Notes under the pieces: generated by a model
What the model saw: only the letters and a program-made list of their open reading frames with translations
Databases searched by the model: none
What the model was told of the DNA's origin: nothing
Shown here: one piece after another, positions 32,427-40,878 of the stretch
Numbering within the stretch: position 1 is the stretch's first letter
Layout of the letters: each line of letters opens with the position of its first letter
Translations under genes and position numbers: made by a program
NCBI RefSeq assembly: GCF_024753145.1
Contig: NZ_JANUGU010000001.1
Location: 930,001 to 994,000, forward strand
Length of the DNA: 64,000 nucleotides
Reading direction: 5' to 3'
Origin: Massilia terrae
GTDB lineage: Bacteria > Pseudomonadota > Gammaproteobacteria > Burkholderiales > Burkholderiaceae_D

Positions 32427-34747
32427 TTTGCGATGGTGTCGAGAGTCAGGCTGCCCGCAGCCAGGCCGGTGCCGGATGCCTGGATGGTGATCTTGCCTCC
32501 GGCCGCGGCAGCCTTCACTACGGCCGCGCACAGGCCATTGGCGGCCACGCAGCGATTGGTCAGGTAGGGCTCGTGGCTGGTGAAGCTGCCGTTGTCGACG
32601 GCGGCGAGCACGCCTTTGCCTCCGACCGTGAAGGTGATCGGCGTGATCGCCTGCGGCACCGTGACGCCGTCGGCATCCACCACGCGCGCCGTCACATAGG
32701 CGGCGTCGTCGAAGGTCGGCGCCAGCGCCGGTTTGGTCGAGGACAGCTCGATCTTCGCGGGCGCGCCGGCGGTCCTGAGTTCCTCCGTGGCGACCACCTG
32801 GCCGTGATTGCGCGCGACCGCGCGCAGCACGCCGCGCGCAAAGGTGGTTTTCCATTGGCGTGGGCTGTCGTCGGCCGGCTTGGCTTTCGTTCCCAGCGAC
32901 TGGCCATTGAGGAACAGCTCGACCTCGTCGGCGTTGCTATACACCTCAAGGCGTGCATCGTCGTAGCCGTCGATGTCATTCGGCGTCCAGTCGGCCACCA
33001 GCGCGCCGGCGCCGCCATTGTCCGCGTGGCGGAGAACGTGGACCATCGGTTTTTCGGACCACCAGCTCTGGCGCTGCATGCCGCGCGGATGCCAGTTGCC
33101 GATGCGGTCGAACAGGCCCTTGTCGAAGCTGATGGCCGGCCAGTCTGCCTCGCCGAGGTAGTCGAAGCCAATCCAGATGAACTGGCCCGCCATGAATGGG
33201 TTGTCGCGCATCGCCAGCCAGGCCGGCAGCAGGTGCGCGTTCTCGGTGCCGATCACCTTCCACTGCGGGTGCGCCTTGTGTGCGGCGACCAGTTCGTCCT
33301 CGCGGTAGTTCTGGCCGACGATGTCCATCATGTCGGCGAAGCCGTTCAGGTAGACCTTCGAATTCGCGGGGCGGAACAGCGCCATCGTCACCGGACGGCC
33401 TGGGTCGAGCTGGTGGATCAGGTCCTGCTGCTGCTTGTACTTCTTGAAGCCTTCCGGGCTGTCCAGGTCATCGTGGATCTCGTTGCCGACGCTGTACAGG
33501 ATGATGCTCGGGTGGTTGCGGTCGCGGATCACCATCGAGCGGGTGTCGGTGGCCCACCAGTCCGACCAGAAGCGGTTGTAGCCCTGTTCGCCGTGCTGCT
33601 TGGCCGCGGTCCAGGTGTCGAATGTCTCGTCCATGACCAGGAAGCCCATGCGGTCGGCCAGGTCGAGCACTTCCGGCGCGACCGGATTGTGCGAGGTGCG
33701 CAGCGCGTTGACGCCGGCCTCCTTCAGGCGCTGGAAACGGTATTCCCAGATCGCCAGCGGCACGGCGGCGCCCAGTGCGCCGGCGTCGTGGTGGATGCAG
33801 GCGCCCTTGATCTTCAGGTTCACGCCGTTGAGCCAGAAGCCGGTGTCGGCCTCGAACTTCGCTTCGCGGATGCCGAAGTTGTTGACCTGCTCGTCGAGCA
33901 CCGTGTCGCCGTTCCTGATGACGGTGACGGCCTTGTACAGCTTCGGCTGGTCGATCGACCAACGCGCGGGCGACGCGACATCACCGGTTTGGGTCGCGGT
34001 CGCGGACTTGCCCGGCTCGACGTGCTGTTGCGATTCGATGGTGCTGACGGCCTTGCCCTCGGGGTCGTACACCGTGGTGACCACCGAGTAGTCGCCTGCC
34101 GCGCGCGAGTCGTTCCTGATGTCCGCCGCGATGCGCACGCTGGCATTGGCGGCGCCGGCCTGCGGGGTCGTCACGTACACGCCTTCTTCGCCGAAGTGGA
34201 CCGGCGCGGTGCTCACCAGGCGCACGTGGCGGTAGATGCCGGCGCCAGTGTAGTAGCGCGATGCGGGTTGCACGCTATTGTCGGCGCGGACCGCGATGAC
34301 GTTGAGCTGGCCTTTGCCGAATTTGAGGTAAGGCGTGAGGTCGTAGGTGAAGCTGGCGTAGCCGTAGGGGCGCTTGCCCAGCAGGTGCCCGTTGACCCAG
34401 ACCTCGCTGTTGGCCATCACCCCGTCGAATTCCACGCGCACGCGGCGCCCGGCCTCGTCCTGCGGCAGCGTGAACTGCTTGCGGTACCAGCCTACGCCGG
34501 CCGGCAGGTAGCCGCCGCCGCGGCCGGTCGGGTTGGCCTGGTCGTAGGGGCCTTCGATGCTCCAGTCGTGCGGCACCGACAAGGCGCGCCACGACGCGTC
34601 CTTGAATCCCGGCTGCTCGGCGCCCTTGGCATCGGCTTTCAGGAAGCGCCAGCCGGCGTCGAAAGAAGTGGTGACGCGGCCGGTGGCGGCGAACGCGGGG
34701 CTGCAGGCCGTCAGGACCGCAAGGGCGATGGTGGCGTAGCGAAGCAT
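32423..34747 (-). CDS. GH2-family exo-glycosidase, beta-galactosidase-like
   Basis: A 774-residue exported enzyme (signal peptide to about SPAFA-AT). Domains in order: sugar-binding jelly roll ('RALSVPHDWSIEGPYDQ', 'GVGWYRKQFTLP'), Ig-like sandwich, TIM barrel with 'GVNALRTSHNPVAPEVLDL', acid/base Glu in VGNEIHD and probable nucleophile Glu in VIGTENAHL, then two C-terminal sandwich domains. The 'SHNP' and 'DETFDTW' blocks resemble bacterial beta-galactosidases of RG-I clusters, which remove galactan side chains. ATG 34747 follows AGGA. Lies 22 bases after PL9. Confidence 0.87.
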   Translation of the reverse strand: MLRYATIALAVLTACSPAFAATGRVTTSFDAGWRFLKADAKGAEQPGFKDASWRALSVPHDWSIEGPYDQANPTGRGGGYLPAGVGWYRKQFTLPQDEAGRRVRVEFDGVMANSEVWVNGHLLGKRPYGYASFTYDLTPYLKFGKGQLNVIAVRADNSVQPASRYYTGAGIYRHVRLVSTAPVHFGEEGVYVTTPQAGAANASVRIAADIRNDSRAAGDYSVVTTVYDPEGKAVSTIESQQHVEPGKSATATQTGDVASPARWSIDQPKLYKAVTVIRNGDTVLDEQVNNFGIREAKFEADTGFWLNGVNLKIKGACIHHDAGALGAAVPLAIWEYRFQRLKEAGVNALRTSHNPVAPEVLDLADRMGFLVMDETFDTWTAAKQHGEQGYNRFWSDWWATDTRSMVIRDRNHPSIILYSVGNEIHDDLDSPEGFKKYKQQQDLIHQLDPGRPVTMALFRPANSKVYLNGFADMMDIVGQNYREDELVAAHKAHPQWKVIGTENAHLLPAWLAMRDNPFMAGQFIWIGFDYLGEADWPAISFDKGLFDRIGNWHPRGMQRQSWWSEKPMVHVLRHADNGGAGALVADWTPNDIDGYDDARLEVYSNADEVELFLNGQSLGTKAKPADDSPRQWKTTFARGVLRAVARNHGQVVATEELRTAGAPAKIELSSTKPALAPTFDDAAYVTARVVDADGVTVPQAITPITFTVGGKGVLAAVDNGSFTSHEPYLTNRCVAANGLCAAVVKAAAAGGKITIQASGTGLAAGSLTLDTIAK

Positions 34748-34769
34748 TGGTATCCTATGGTGGTTTCGT

Positions 34770-36065
34770 TCAGCGCTGGAAGGCGCCAAGGTCGGGCGCC
34801 TTGCCGCGGAAGGGCAATCCGACGTCGACGCCGGCGGCGGCCAGCGGGCTGCTGCTCTTCAGGTGGAAGTTGGGCAGCACAGGCAGGCTGCCGTCCGGCT
34901 GGCGCGGCGCATCCCAGCCTTCAAGCGACACGCTTTCGAAATCGTCGGTGCTGACCTTCAGAGGCAGGTCCCAGGAGTTGTAGGCGCTGTCCGTGTTGTC
35001 GACTTTCAGGCGTCCCGAATACGAGATGTTGTTGCGCAGCTTCCCGATGTTGATGGGTGATCCGTCCGGAGCGATGCCCAGCATATTGAAGTCGGTGCCG
35101 TTGCCGAATGCGGTGTTGTTGTAGAAGTCAATCGGCACGGTATGGTGGTTGGCGTAGAAGCCGTTGACCTTGTTGTCGAACGCAACCGAGAAGCGCACGA
35201 TGTGCGTGACGCCACCGGGCGCGTACACGCCACCGTAGCCGCCGGCTTTGATGCCATTGCCGTTCCCCGCCGGGAGCGAGGTGTGGGTGCCGGGCAGGTA
35301 GCCCTGCTGCCACGCCCACGAGTATTCGATGGTGACCGGCGAAAAGGCGCGGATCAGGTCGAAGCCGTCGTCCGAATTGGCCCAGGCGCGGCAGCCGCGG
35401 AACACATTGCCGGGGTGGCCGGCGCTGATGTGCGCGCCGAAACCATCTGCGCTCTGGCCCGCGCCGTTGGAGGTGTAGGGATCGTAGTTGTGGTGCGAGT
35501 CGGTGTTGAGCACCAGGTTGTAGCCGCCATCCTTGATGAACAGGCCCGGCCCCATATTGTGGTGCAGATTGAGCTGTTCGAAGATGTTGTGGCTGCCGTG
35601 GACCCAGATGCCCCACGACTCGTGGTTCAGATGGTTCGGCGGCTGCTGCGGTGCGCCGGTGACCTCGATGCCCTTCAGGTGCAGCCAGTCGGCTGTTACG
35701 CTGATGCCCTTCACGCGGCAGTCATCCTTCATGCCCGAGAAGTCGAGCACCGGCGTTTCGCCCGGATAGGCCCAGTAGCGGATCGGCGCGCCCTCGGCGC
35801 CGCCCTTGTCGAGTTCAATGCCATTGACGGTGTCGCGCCGCGTCGCGCAGGCGTGCGTGGCGGCGGTGTAGGCGTACAGGCCGCCACGCAGGTAGACGGT
35901 GTCGCCCGGCCGGGCCATCTCCTGCGCATGCGCGATCGAACGGAACGGCGCTTCGATGCTCCCCTTGGCGCCGTCATCGCCGGTTGGCGCCACGTACCAG
36001 GTGGCCGCGTGGGCGTTGCCCGCGCACGCGGCCAGCAGGGCGATCAGCCAGCCGCGCGCCCTCAT
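34770..36065 (-). CDS. PL9 pectate lyase, right-handed beta-helix
   Basis: Cleaves polygalacturonate or pectate by beta-elimination. The 431-residue product has a signal peptide (IALLAACAGNAHA-AT) and a parallel beta-helix with stacked Asn/His turns. The PL9 calcium site is visible as NSDDGFDL (Asn230-Leu237) and the catalytic base as Lys273 in GNGIKAGGYGG. These two blocks are the hallmark of the family founded by PelL/Pel9A. ATG 36065 overlaps the DUF4861 stop by ATGA. An in-frame extension far upstream lies within DUF4861 and is not real. Confidence 0.9.
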   Translation of the reverse strand: MRARGWLIALLAACAGNAHAATWYVAPTGDDGAKGSIEAPFRSIAHAQEMARPGDTVYLRGGLYAYTAATHACATRRDTVNGIELDKGGAEGAPIRYWAYPGETPVLDFSGMKDDCRVKGISVTADWLHLKGIEVTGAPQQPPNHLNHESWGIWVHGSHNIFEQLNLHHNMGPGLFIKDGGYNLVLNTDSHHNYDPYTSNGAGQSADGFGAHISAGHPGNVFRGCRAWANSDDGFDLIRAFSPVTIEYSWAWQQGYLPGTHTSLPAGNGNGIKAGGYGGVYAPGGVTHIVRFSVAFDNKVNGFYANHHTVPIDFYNNTAFGNGTDFNMLGIAPDGSPINIGKLRNNISYSGRLKVDNTDSAYNSWDLPLKVSTDDFESVSLEGWDAPRQPDGSLPVLPNFHLKSSSPLAAAGVDVGLPFRGKAPDLGAFQR

Positions 36066-37276
36066 TTGGACGACAGCGAAATCTTCAGCGGCGAAGCCAC
36101 GCGAGCCGACTCGTCGTCGACATAGCGCTGCCACTGTTCGCGCGAGCTGATGTCGCCGACGCGGGTCCATGCGGCGCCGACGTAGTAGCTCAGCGGCTGG
36201 CCCGCAGTCGCCTTGGCCAGCATCATCTCGTTGTGCTTGTCGTCCGCGTACTGCGCCTTGGCGGAAGACGGAACGATGACGGCCACGCCGAAATCGCCGT
36301 CGCGCTTCTGCGCCACCCACTGCAGCAGCGCATGCTCGCCGCTGCGGCGGTCGAAGCTGATGGTTTCGTCCTCGCCCTTGTCGGCCGGTTTCTTGTTCAG
36401 GCCAACAGCGACGGTGACCGGGGCGCCCTCGAAGGTGAAGGTGCTGTCGATGCGGTCGAAGTAATGGCCGGCGTCGACGGTGAAACGCTTCACCTCGGAG
36501 ACCTTGGTGCCGGCGGCGTCCCAGCTGTCGTAGCTCAGTTCGAAGATCGCGCGCACCGGACCATTGGCCAGCACCTTCCACGACTTGAAGTTCGCGCCTG
36601 TGTACAGCTTGCTGCCGTCCCACACGCCGGTACCGCCGGCGCCCAGCGTGGTGCCGACGTTGTACATGTCGATGCCTTCGCCTTCGTCATGGTGGTAGTG
36701 GTCGTGGCCGATGTTGTACCAGCGGTCGACGATCGGGTAGGGCACGCGCTTGAACCAGATGTCCAGGCCACTGGTCCTGAGCACTTCCTTGTTCGAGCCG
36801 GCCGGCGCGGGCGCCATCAGCGCCGGGCCATAGGTGCGGTGGGCGACCTTGTCGTTCTCCCAGGCGAAGTCGTCCAGGCGCTCCGGGACGAAGCGCGCGA
36901 AGACCTTGGTCGGGAACGGCGGCACGGTGGCCTGCGCCTTCTCGATGGTGAAGGTCGCGCTCTTCTCGCCGGCCGGGAAATCGTGCTGGAACAGCAGCTC
37001 GCCGTAGGCCGCGCCGATGAATTTCGGGTCCTTCGCGGTCGCGTCGACGTTGGTGACCTGGTAGGGCAGCACGTGGCCGGCTGCGTCCTTGACGACCAGC
37101 TGCTGCGCGCGCGCATGCGGCAGCGCCTCGTTCACCTTCGCCCACGGGACCGAAATCGTTTCAGAAGGACGGGCGATCGACAGGTCCTGGGTGACGGTGA
37201 CGGTGATGCGTTCGGCGGCGCCGGCATTGGCGGCGAGGGCGGCCGCGATGGCCAGGGAAAGGGTGCGCAGTCTCAT
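36062..37276 (-). CDS. DUF4861 family protein
   Basis: A 404-residue exported beta-rich protein (signal peptide to about ANAGA-AE). Features include 'PYQVTNVDATAKDPKFIG', 'RLDDFAWENDKVAHRTYGPAL' and 'GHDHYHHDEGEGIDMYNVG', a His/Asp-rich loop that could bind a metal, then 'DAGHYFDRIDSTFTFEG'. These match DUF4861, regularly found beside rhamnogalacturonan lyases; I know of no confirmed activity, though context points to unsaturated RG or galacturonide processing. It begins 9 bases after PL11 and overlaps PL9. Confidence 0.8.
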   Translation of the reverse strand: MRLRTLSLAIAAALAANAGAAERITVTVTQDLSIARPSETISVPWAKVNEALPHARAQQLVVKDAAGHVLPYQVTNVDATAKDPKFIGAAYGELLFQHDFPAGEKSATFTIEKAQATVPPFPTKVFARFVPERLDDFAWENDKVAHRTYGPALMAPAPAGSNKEVLRTSGLDIWFKRVPYPIVDRWYNIGHDHYHHDEGEGIDMYNVGTTLGAGGTGVWDGSKLYTGANFKSWKVLANGPVRAIFELSYDSWDAAGTKVSEVKRFTVDAGHYFDRIDSTFTFEGAPVTVAVGLNKKPADKGEDETISFDRRSGEHALLQWVAQKRDGDFGVAVIVPSSAKAQYADDKHNEMMLAKATAGQPLSYYVGAAWTRVGDISSREQWQRYVDDESARVASPLKISLSSK

Positions 37277-37285
37277 GTTTTTCTC

Positions 37286-39124
37286 TTACTCCGTAGGCAC
37301 GTAAATGGGTTCCTGCACCACCGGCGACATGCCTTCGCCGAGGTAGAAGCTGGGGTGTGGCGGCTGGTTGTAGCCGGCATTCTGTCCCGCGACCTGCGCG
37401 CGGTACTGGGTATTGTGCATCAAGGTAGGGATGCGGTGGCTGGTCGGGATGGTGGTCGAGAACACCAGCAGCGCGGTGTTGTCGGCGCTGCGCCAGACCA
37501 CTTCCTCGCGCCAGTCGCCGAACAGGTCGGCCGACAGCACCGGCGGCGCCTTGGTGCCATTGATCGACGCGGCGTTGTAGCGGCGTGCGTCCAGCACCGT
37601 CTGCAGGCGCTGCTCGGACGGGCTCCATTTTTCGATCATGGCGCGGTCCAGCGATTCGCGCAGCAGGTCGCCGTCCCACCACACGCCGAAATTGATCGCG
37701 CGCGGATGGCGCGGCGAGATCTGTACGCCGGCCGCGCTCATCAAGCCGCCCTTGGCGGCCCAGCATTCCTCGCCCGGATAAGCCGGATCGATGTCCATGC
37801 AGGTGCCGCGGCCGACGTCCTCGCCTTCGCCGTCGAGGCTCCACAGCACCTTGCCGGTGGCGGCGTCGTGCATCTCGATGCCCTTGCCTCGGTAGCAGCC
37901 GGGCTGCTCGTGGACCATGAAGATCTGCAGGCCGGTGCGGTTCGGATCGAGCTTGCCGACGTGGAGGGCGTCGCCGTGGCACAGCCCCGTGCTGTACAAC
38001 ATCTTGCCGTCGCTGTTGATGGTGGCTGCGCCGTAGATGATGTCGTCCTTGCCGTCGCCATCGACGTCGGCCACCGACAGCCAGTGCGACCCTTGGTCTT
38101 CCACCGCCGCGCCCGGGCCGCCGTCCTTGGTGTCGAACACCCAGCGGCTGGAGAGCTTCCCGTCGCGCCAGTCCCAGGCCGCGATCACGGCGCGGGTGTA
38201 GTAGCCGCGCGAGAAGATGGCGCTGGGGCGGTGGCCGTCGAGGTAGGCCACGCCGCCGAGGAAGCGGTCGACGCGGTTCCCGTAATCGTCGCCCCATGCG
38301 GCCACGCTGCCGCGCGCGGGCAGGTAGCTGGTGGTGGCCATGGCGGCGCCGGTCTGGCCGTTGAACACAGTGAGGAATTCGGGGCCGTCGAGGATGTAGC
38401 CGCTGGCGTTGCGGTAGTCGGCTCTGGCATCCCCGATCACCTTGCCGATGCCATCGACCGTGCCGTCGGCGGTCTTCATCATCACCTCGGCCTTGCCGTC
38501 GCCATCGAAGTCGTAGGCGAGGAAGGTGGTGTAGTGGGCGCCGGCGCGGATATTGCGGCCAAGGTCGATGCGCCACATGCGCGTGCCATCCAGCTTGTAG
38601 GTGTCGATGTAGGTGTCGCCGGTGTAGCCGCGGTGCGCGTTGTCGTGCGCATTGGTCGGCTGCCACTTGATCAGCAGCTCATATGTGCCGTCGCCATCCA
38701 GGTCCGCCGCCGAGCCGTCGCTGACTTCATAGCTGTAGCGCTGGCCGTCGGGCGAGACGCCATCGGCGGGCTTCTGGATCGGGATGGTCTTGTAGGGCTG
38801 CTGCCAGGTCGCATCGGCGCTTGCAGCGGGCTGCTCGGCGCCTTGCAGCACCGGGCGCACGCTATAGACGGTGGCGGCCGCCGCGTGCGCATCAACAAAA
38901 TTGGTAAGTGCGGTCGGCGTCGGCGTGATCTTCTGGCCGTCGCGGTAGACGTTGAACACGAGGCCCGCCGGATCGGTGCCCAGCGCGCGCCAGCTCACGA
39001 AATTGCCGTCTTCGGTATGGATGGCGACCACGCCCCGGTCCAGCTTCTCGACCTGCCTGCCGTTGGCCGCGAAGGCGGCGGCGCATGCGAGCAAAAGAGG
39101 AAGGGCGGCTGCGAATCGGCGCAT
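37286..39124 (-). CDS. PL11 rhamnogalacturonan lyase
   Basis: Endo- or exo-lyase cutting the RG-I backbone, like Bacillus YesW/YesX. The 612-residue exported protein (signal peptide to about AAFA-AN) is an eight-bladed propeller with FG-GAP calcium loops DLDGDGTYELL, DFDGDGKAEVM and DVDGDGKDDII, plus the family strings 'GNFVSWRALGTDPAGLVFNV', 'HGDALHVGKLDPNR' and 'INFGVWWDGDLLRE'. First gene of a minus operon PL11-DUF4861-PL9-GH2-CE12-GH43, with a recognisable promoter 40-75 bases upstream. Together the six products dismantle both the smooth and hairy parts of pectin. Confidence 0.94.
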   Translation of the reverse strand: MRRFAAALPLLLACAAAFAANGRQVEKLDRGVVAIHTEDGNFVSWRALGTDPAGLVFNVYRDGQKITPTPTALTNFVDAHAAAATVYSVRPVLQGAEQPAASADATWQQPYKTIPIQKPADGVSPDGQRYSYEVSDGSAADLDGDGTYELLIKWQPTNAHDNAHRGYTGDTYIDTYKLDGTRMWRIDLGRNIRAGAHYTTFLAYDFDGDGKAEVMMKTADGTVDGIGKVIGDARADYRNASGYILDGPEFLTVFNGQTGAAMATTSYLPARGSVAAWGDDYGNRVDRFLGGVAYLDGHRPSAIFSRGYYTRAVIAAWDWRDGKLSSRWVFDTKDGGPGAAVEDQGSHWLSVADVDGDGKDDIIYGAATINSDGKMLYSTGLCHGDALHVGKLDPNRTGLQIFMVHEQPGCYRGKGIEMHDAATGKVLWSLDGEGEDVGRGTCMDIDPAYPGEECWAAKGGLMSAAGVQISPRHPRAINFGVWWDGDLLRESLDRAMIEKWSPSEQRLQTVLDARRYNAASINGTKAPPVLSADLFGDWREEVVWRSADNTALLVFSTTIPTSHRIPTLMHNTQYRAQVAGQNAGYNQPPHPSFYLGEGMSPVVQEPIYVPTE

Positions 39125-39348
39125 GGTGGCGACTTAATGTTGGACTTATGCAAGAGAATACCCATTCGAGTATCAATTCTTGGGCTTTCACGTGTCAACA
39201 AAGGAGGGGCGCGGGGCGCCAGATAATCAGCTGATTGAGCAAAGCTTTTCGCTCGGTCAACGAAAATGGAATGCGCCGCGTTTCGGGAGTTACGCGGAGG
39301 TGTACAGCGTGACGGTGTATTTACCAATAACGAGGTCAGTCAAAGCCG
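39125..39348. promoter_or_regulatory. Control region of the PL11 operon and the DUF1800 gene
   Basis: On the minus strand TTGACA (39198-39193) and GATACT (39175-39170) are 17 bases apart, a near-consensus sigma-70 promoter with a start near 39163. Upstream at 39225-39236 is a perfect 12-base palindrome AATCAGCTGATT, centred about 68 bases before that start, a usual place for an activator. No good promoter for the plus-strand gene stands out. Confidence 0.6.
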
Positions 39349-40863
39349 ATGAGATATCTCCCTTTCTGTGCCCTTGCGATGCTGGCCGGCTGCGCCACGT
39401 CCGGCGCGCCGGATGCCGCCATGCCGGATGCGTCGCTGCTGCCCGTCCTGAACCGCATCACCTGGGGCGCCAGCTCCTCCAGCTACCGTGAAGCGCAGGC
39501 CACCGGCCTGTCGCGCTACCTCGAGCAGCAGCTGCATCCCACGGACGACAGGCTCCCGCCTACGGTCGACGCGCAGATCAAGGGCATGACCATCATGCAG
39601 CGTCCGTTGGACCAGCTGGTGATGGACCTCGAACAGCGGCGCAAGCAGGTCGACGCGATCACCAACGACGACGAAAAGAAAGCGGCGAACCAGGCCTACC
39701 AGGACGAGTTCAATCGCCTGACCAGGGAAGCGACCGCGCGTTCGCTGCTGCGCGACGTCTACTCGCACAACCAGTTGCAGGAGCAGCTGACCTGGTTCTG
39801 GATGAACCATTTCAGCGTCCACTCGGGAAAAAGCAACCTGCGCGCGATGGTGGGCGACTACGAAGAAAACGCGATCCGGCCGCATGTGCTGGGCAAATTC
39901 CATGACCTGCTGCGCGCCACCGTCTTCCACCCGGCGATGCTGCGCTACCTGGACAACGAGCAGAACGCCGCCGGCCATATCAACGAAAACTACGCGCGCG
40001 AGCTGATGGAGCTGCATACGCTTGGCGTCAACGGCGGCTATTCGCAGAAGGACGTGCAGGAGCTGGCGCGCATCCTCACCGGCCTTGGCGTCAACCTCGG
40101 CGCCAAGTCGCCCACGGTGAAGCGCGAGCTGCAGGCGCAGTACGTGCGCAATGGCCTGTTCGAGTTCAATCCCAATCGCCACGACTACGGCAACAAGGTC
40201 CTGCTCGGGGAGGCCGTGAAAGGCCGCGGCCTGGCCGAGGTCGACGAAGCGCTGGACCGGCTGTGCCGCCATCCGGCCACCGCGCGCTACGTCAGCCGCA
40301 AGCTGGCCATCTATTTCACCGGCAGTGAGCCGTCTCCGCAGCTGGTTCAGGACATGGCCGATACCTTCTTGCGATCCGACGGCGACATTTCCGCCACGCT
40401 GGCGTCGCTGTTCGCCGCGCCAGAGTTCCGGCAGTCGCTGGGCCGCGCCTTCAAGGATCCGGTGCACTACGTGGTCTCTGCAGTGCGCATGGCCTACGAC
40501 GACAAGCCGATCCTGAACGCCAACCCGATGGCGGGCTGGCTTTACCGCATGGGCGAGCCGCTGTACGGCCGCCAGACGCCGGATGGCTATCCGCTCGTTT
40601 CGTCTGCCTGGCAGAGTTCGGGCCAGATGGCGACCCGCTTCGAGATCGCCAAGTCGATCGGCGGCGGCGGGGCCGGCTTGTTCAAGCCCGACGTGCCACA
40701 GGCGAAGGACCTGCCGGGCTTCCCGCAACTGGCGAACGTACTGTATTACGACGCCTGGCAGAAAGCGCTGGCCCCGGCGACGCGGCAGGCGCTCGAGCAG
40801 GCGGTCTCGCCGCAGGAATGGAACGCCTTCCTGCTATCCTCGCCTGAATTCATGTACCGCTAA
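39349..40863 (+). CDS. DUF1800 family lipoprotein
   Basis: A 504-residue protein of unknown function with lipobox ALAMLAGC (Cys15). It shows the DUF1800 blocks 'LLPVLNRITWGAS', 'QLTWFWMNHFSVHSGK', 'INENYARELMELHTLGV' with 'YSQKDVQELARILTG', and the C-terminal 'DGYPLVSSAWQSSGQM'. DUF1800 genes are nearly always paired with a DUF1501 gene, as here (15-base gap), and the pair is thought to act on or export some extracytoplasmic product. Unrelated in kind to the pectin genes; adjacency may be chance. Confidence 0.85.
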   Translation: MRYLPFCALAMLAGCATSGAPDAAMPDASLLPVLNRITWGASSSSYREAQATGLSRYLEQQLHPTDDRLPPTVDAQIKGMTIMQRPLDQLVMDLEQRRKQVDAITNDDEKKAANQAYQDEFNRLTREATARSLLRDVYSHNQLQEQLTWFWMNHFSVHSGKSNLRAMVGDYEENAIRPHVLGKFHDLLRATVFHPAMLRYLDNEQNAAGHINENYARELMELHTLGVNGGYSQKDVQELARILTGLGVNLGAKSPTVKRELQAQYVRNGLFEFNPNRHDYGNKVLLGEAVKGRGLAEVDEALDRLCRHPATARYVSRKLAIYFTGSEPSPQLVQDMADTFLRSDGDISATLASLFAAPEFRQSLGRAFKDPVHYVVSAVRMAYDDKPILNANPMAGWLYRMGEPLYGRQTPDGYPLVSSAWQSSGQMATRFEIAKSIGGGGAGLFKPDVPQAKDLPGFPQLANVLYYDAWQKALAPATRQALEQAVSPQEWNAFLLSSPEFMYR

Positions 40864-40878
40864 TATCCGGGAGCCGCC

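Noticed and set aside
31134..32855. N-terminally extended CE12 protein running into GH2
   Set aside because: The extension is out-of-frame GH2 sequence; the signal peptide begins at 32426.
35984..39226. A 1080-codon open frame on the plus strand opposite PL9, DUF4861 and PL11
   Set aside because: It is a high-GC shadow: the minus-strand genes have clear families, signal peptides and ribosome sites, while the frame is low-complexity (Arg, Ala, His, Gly rich) with no domain.
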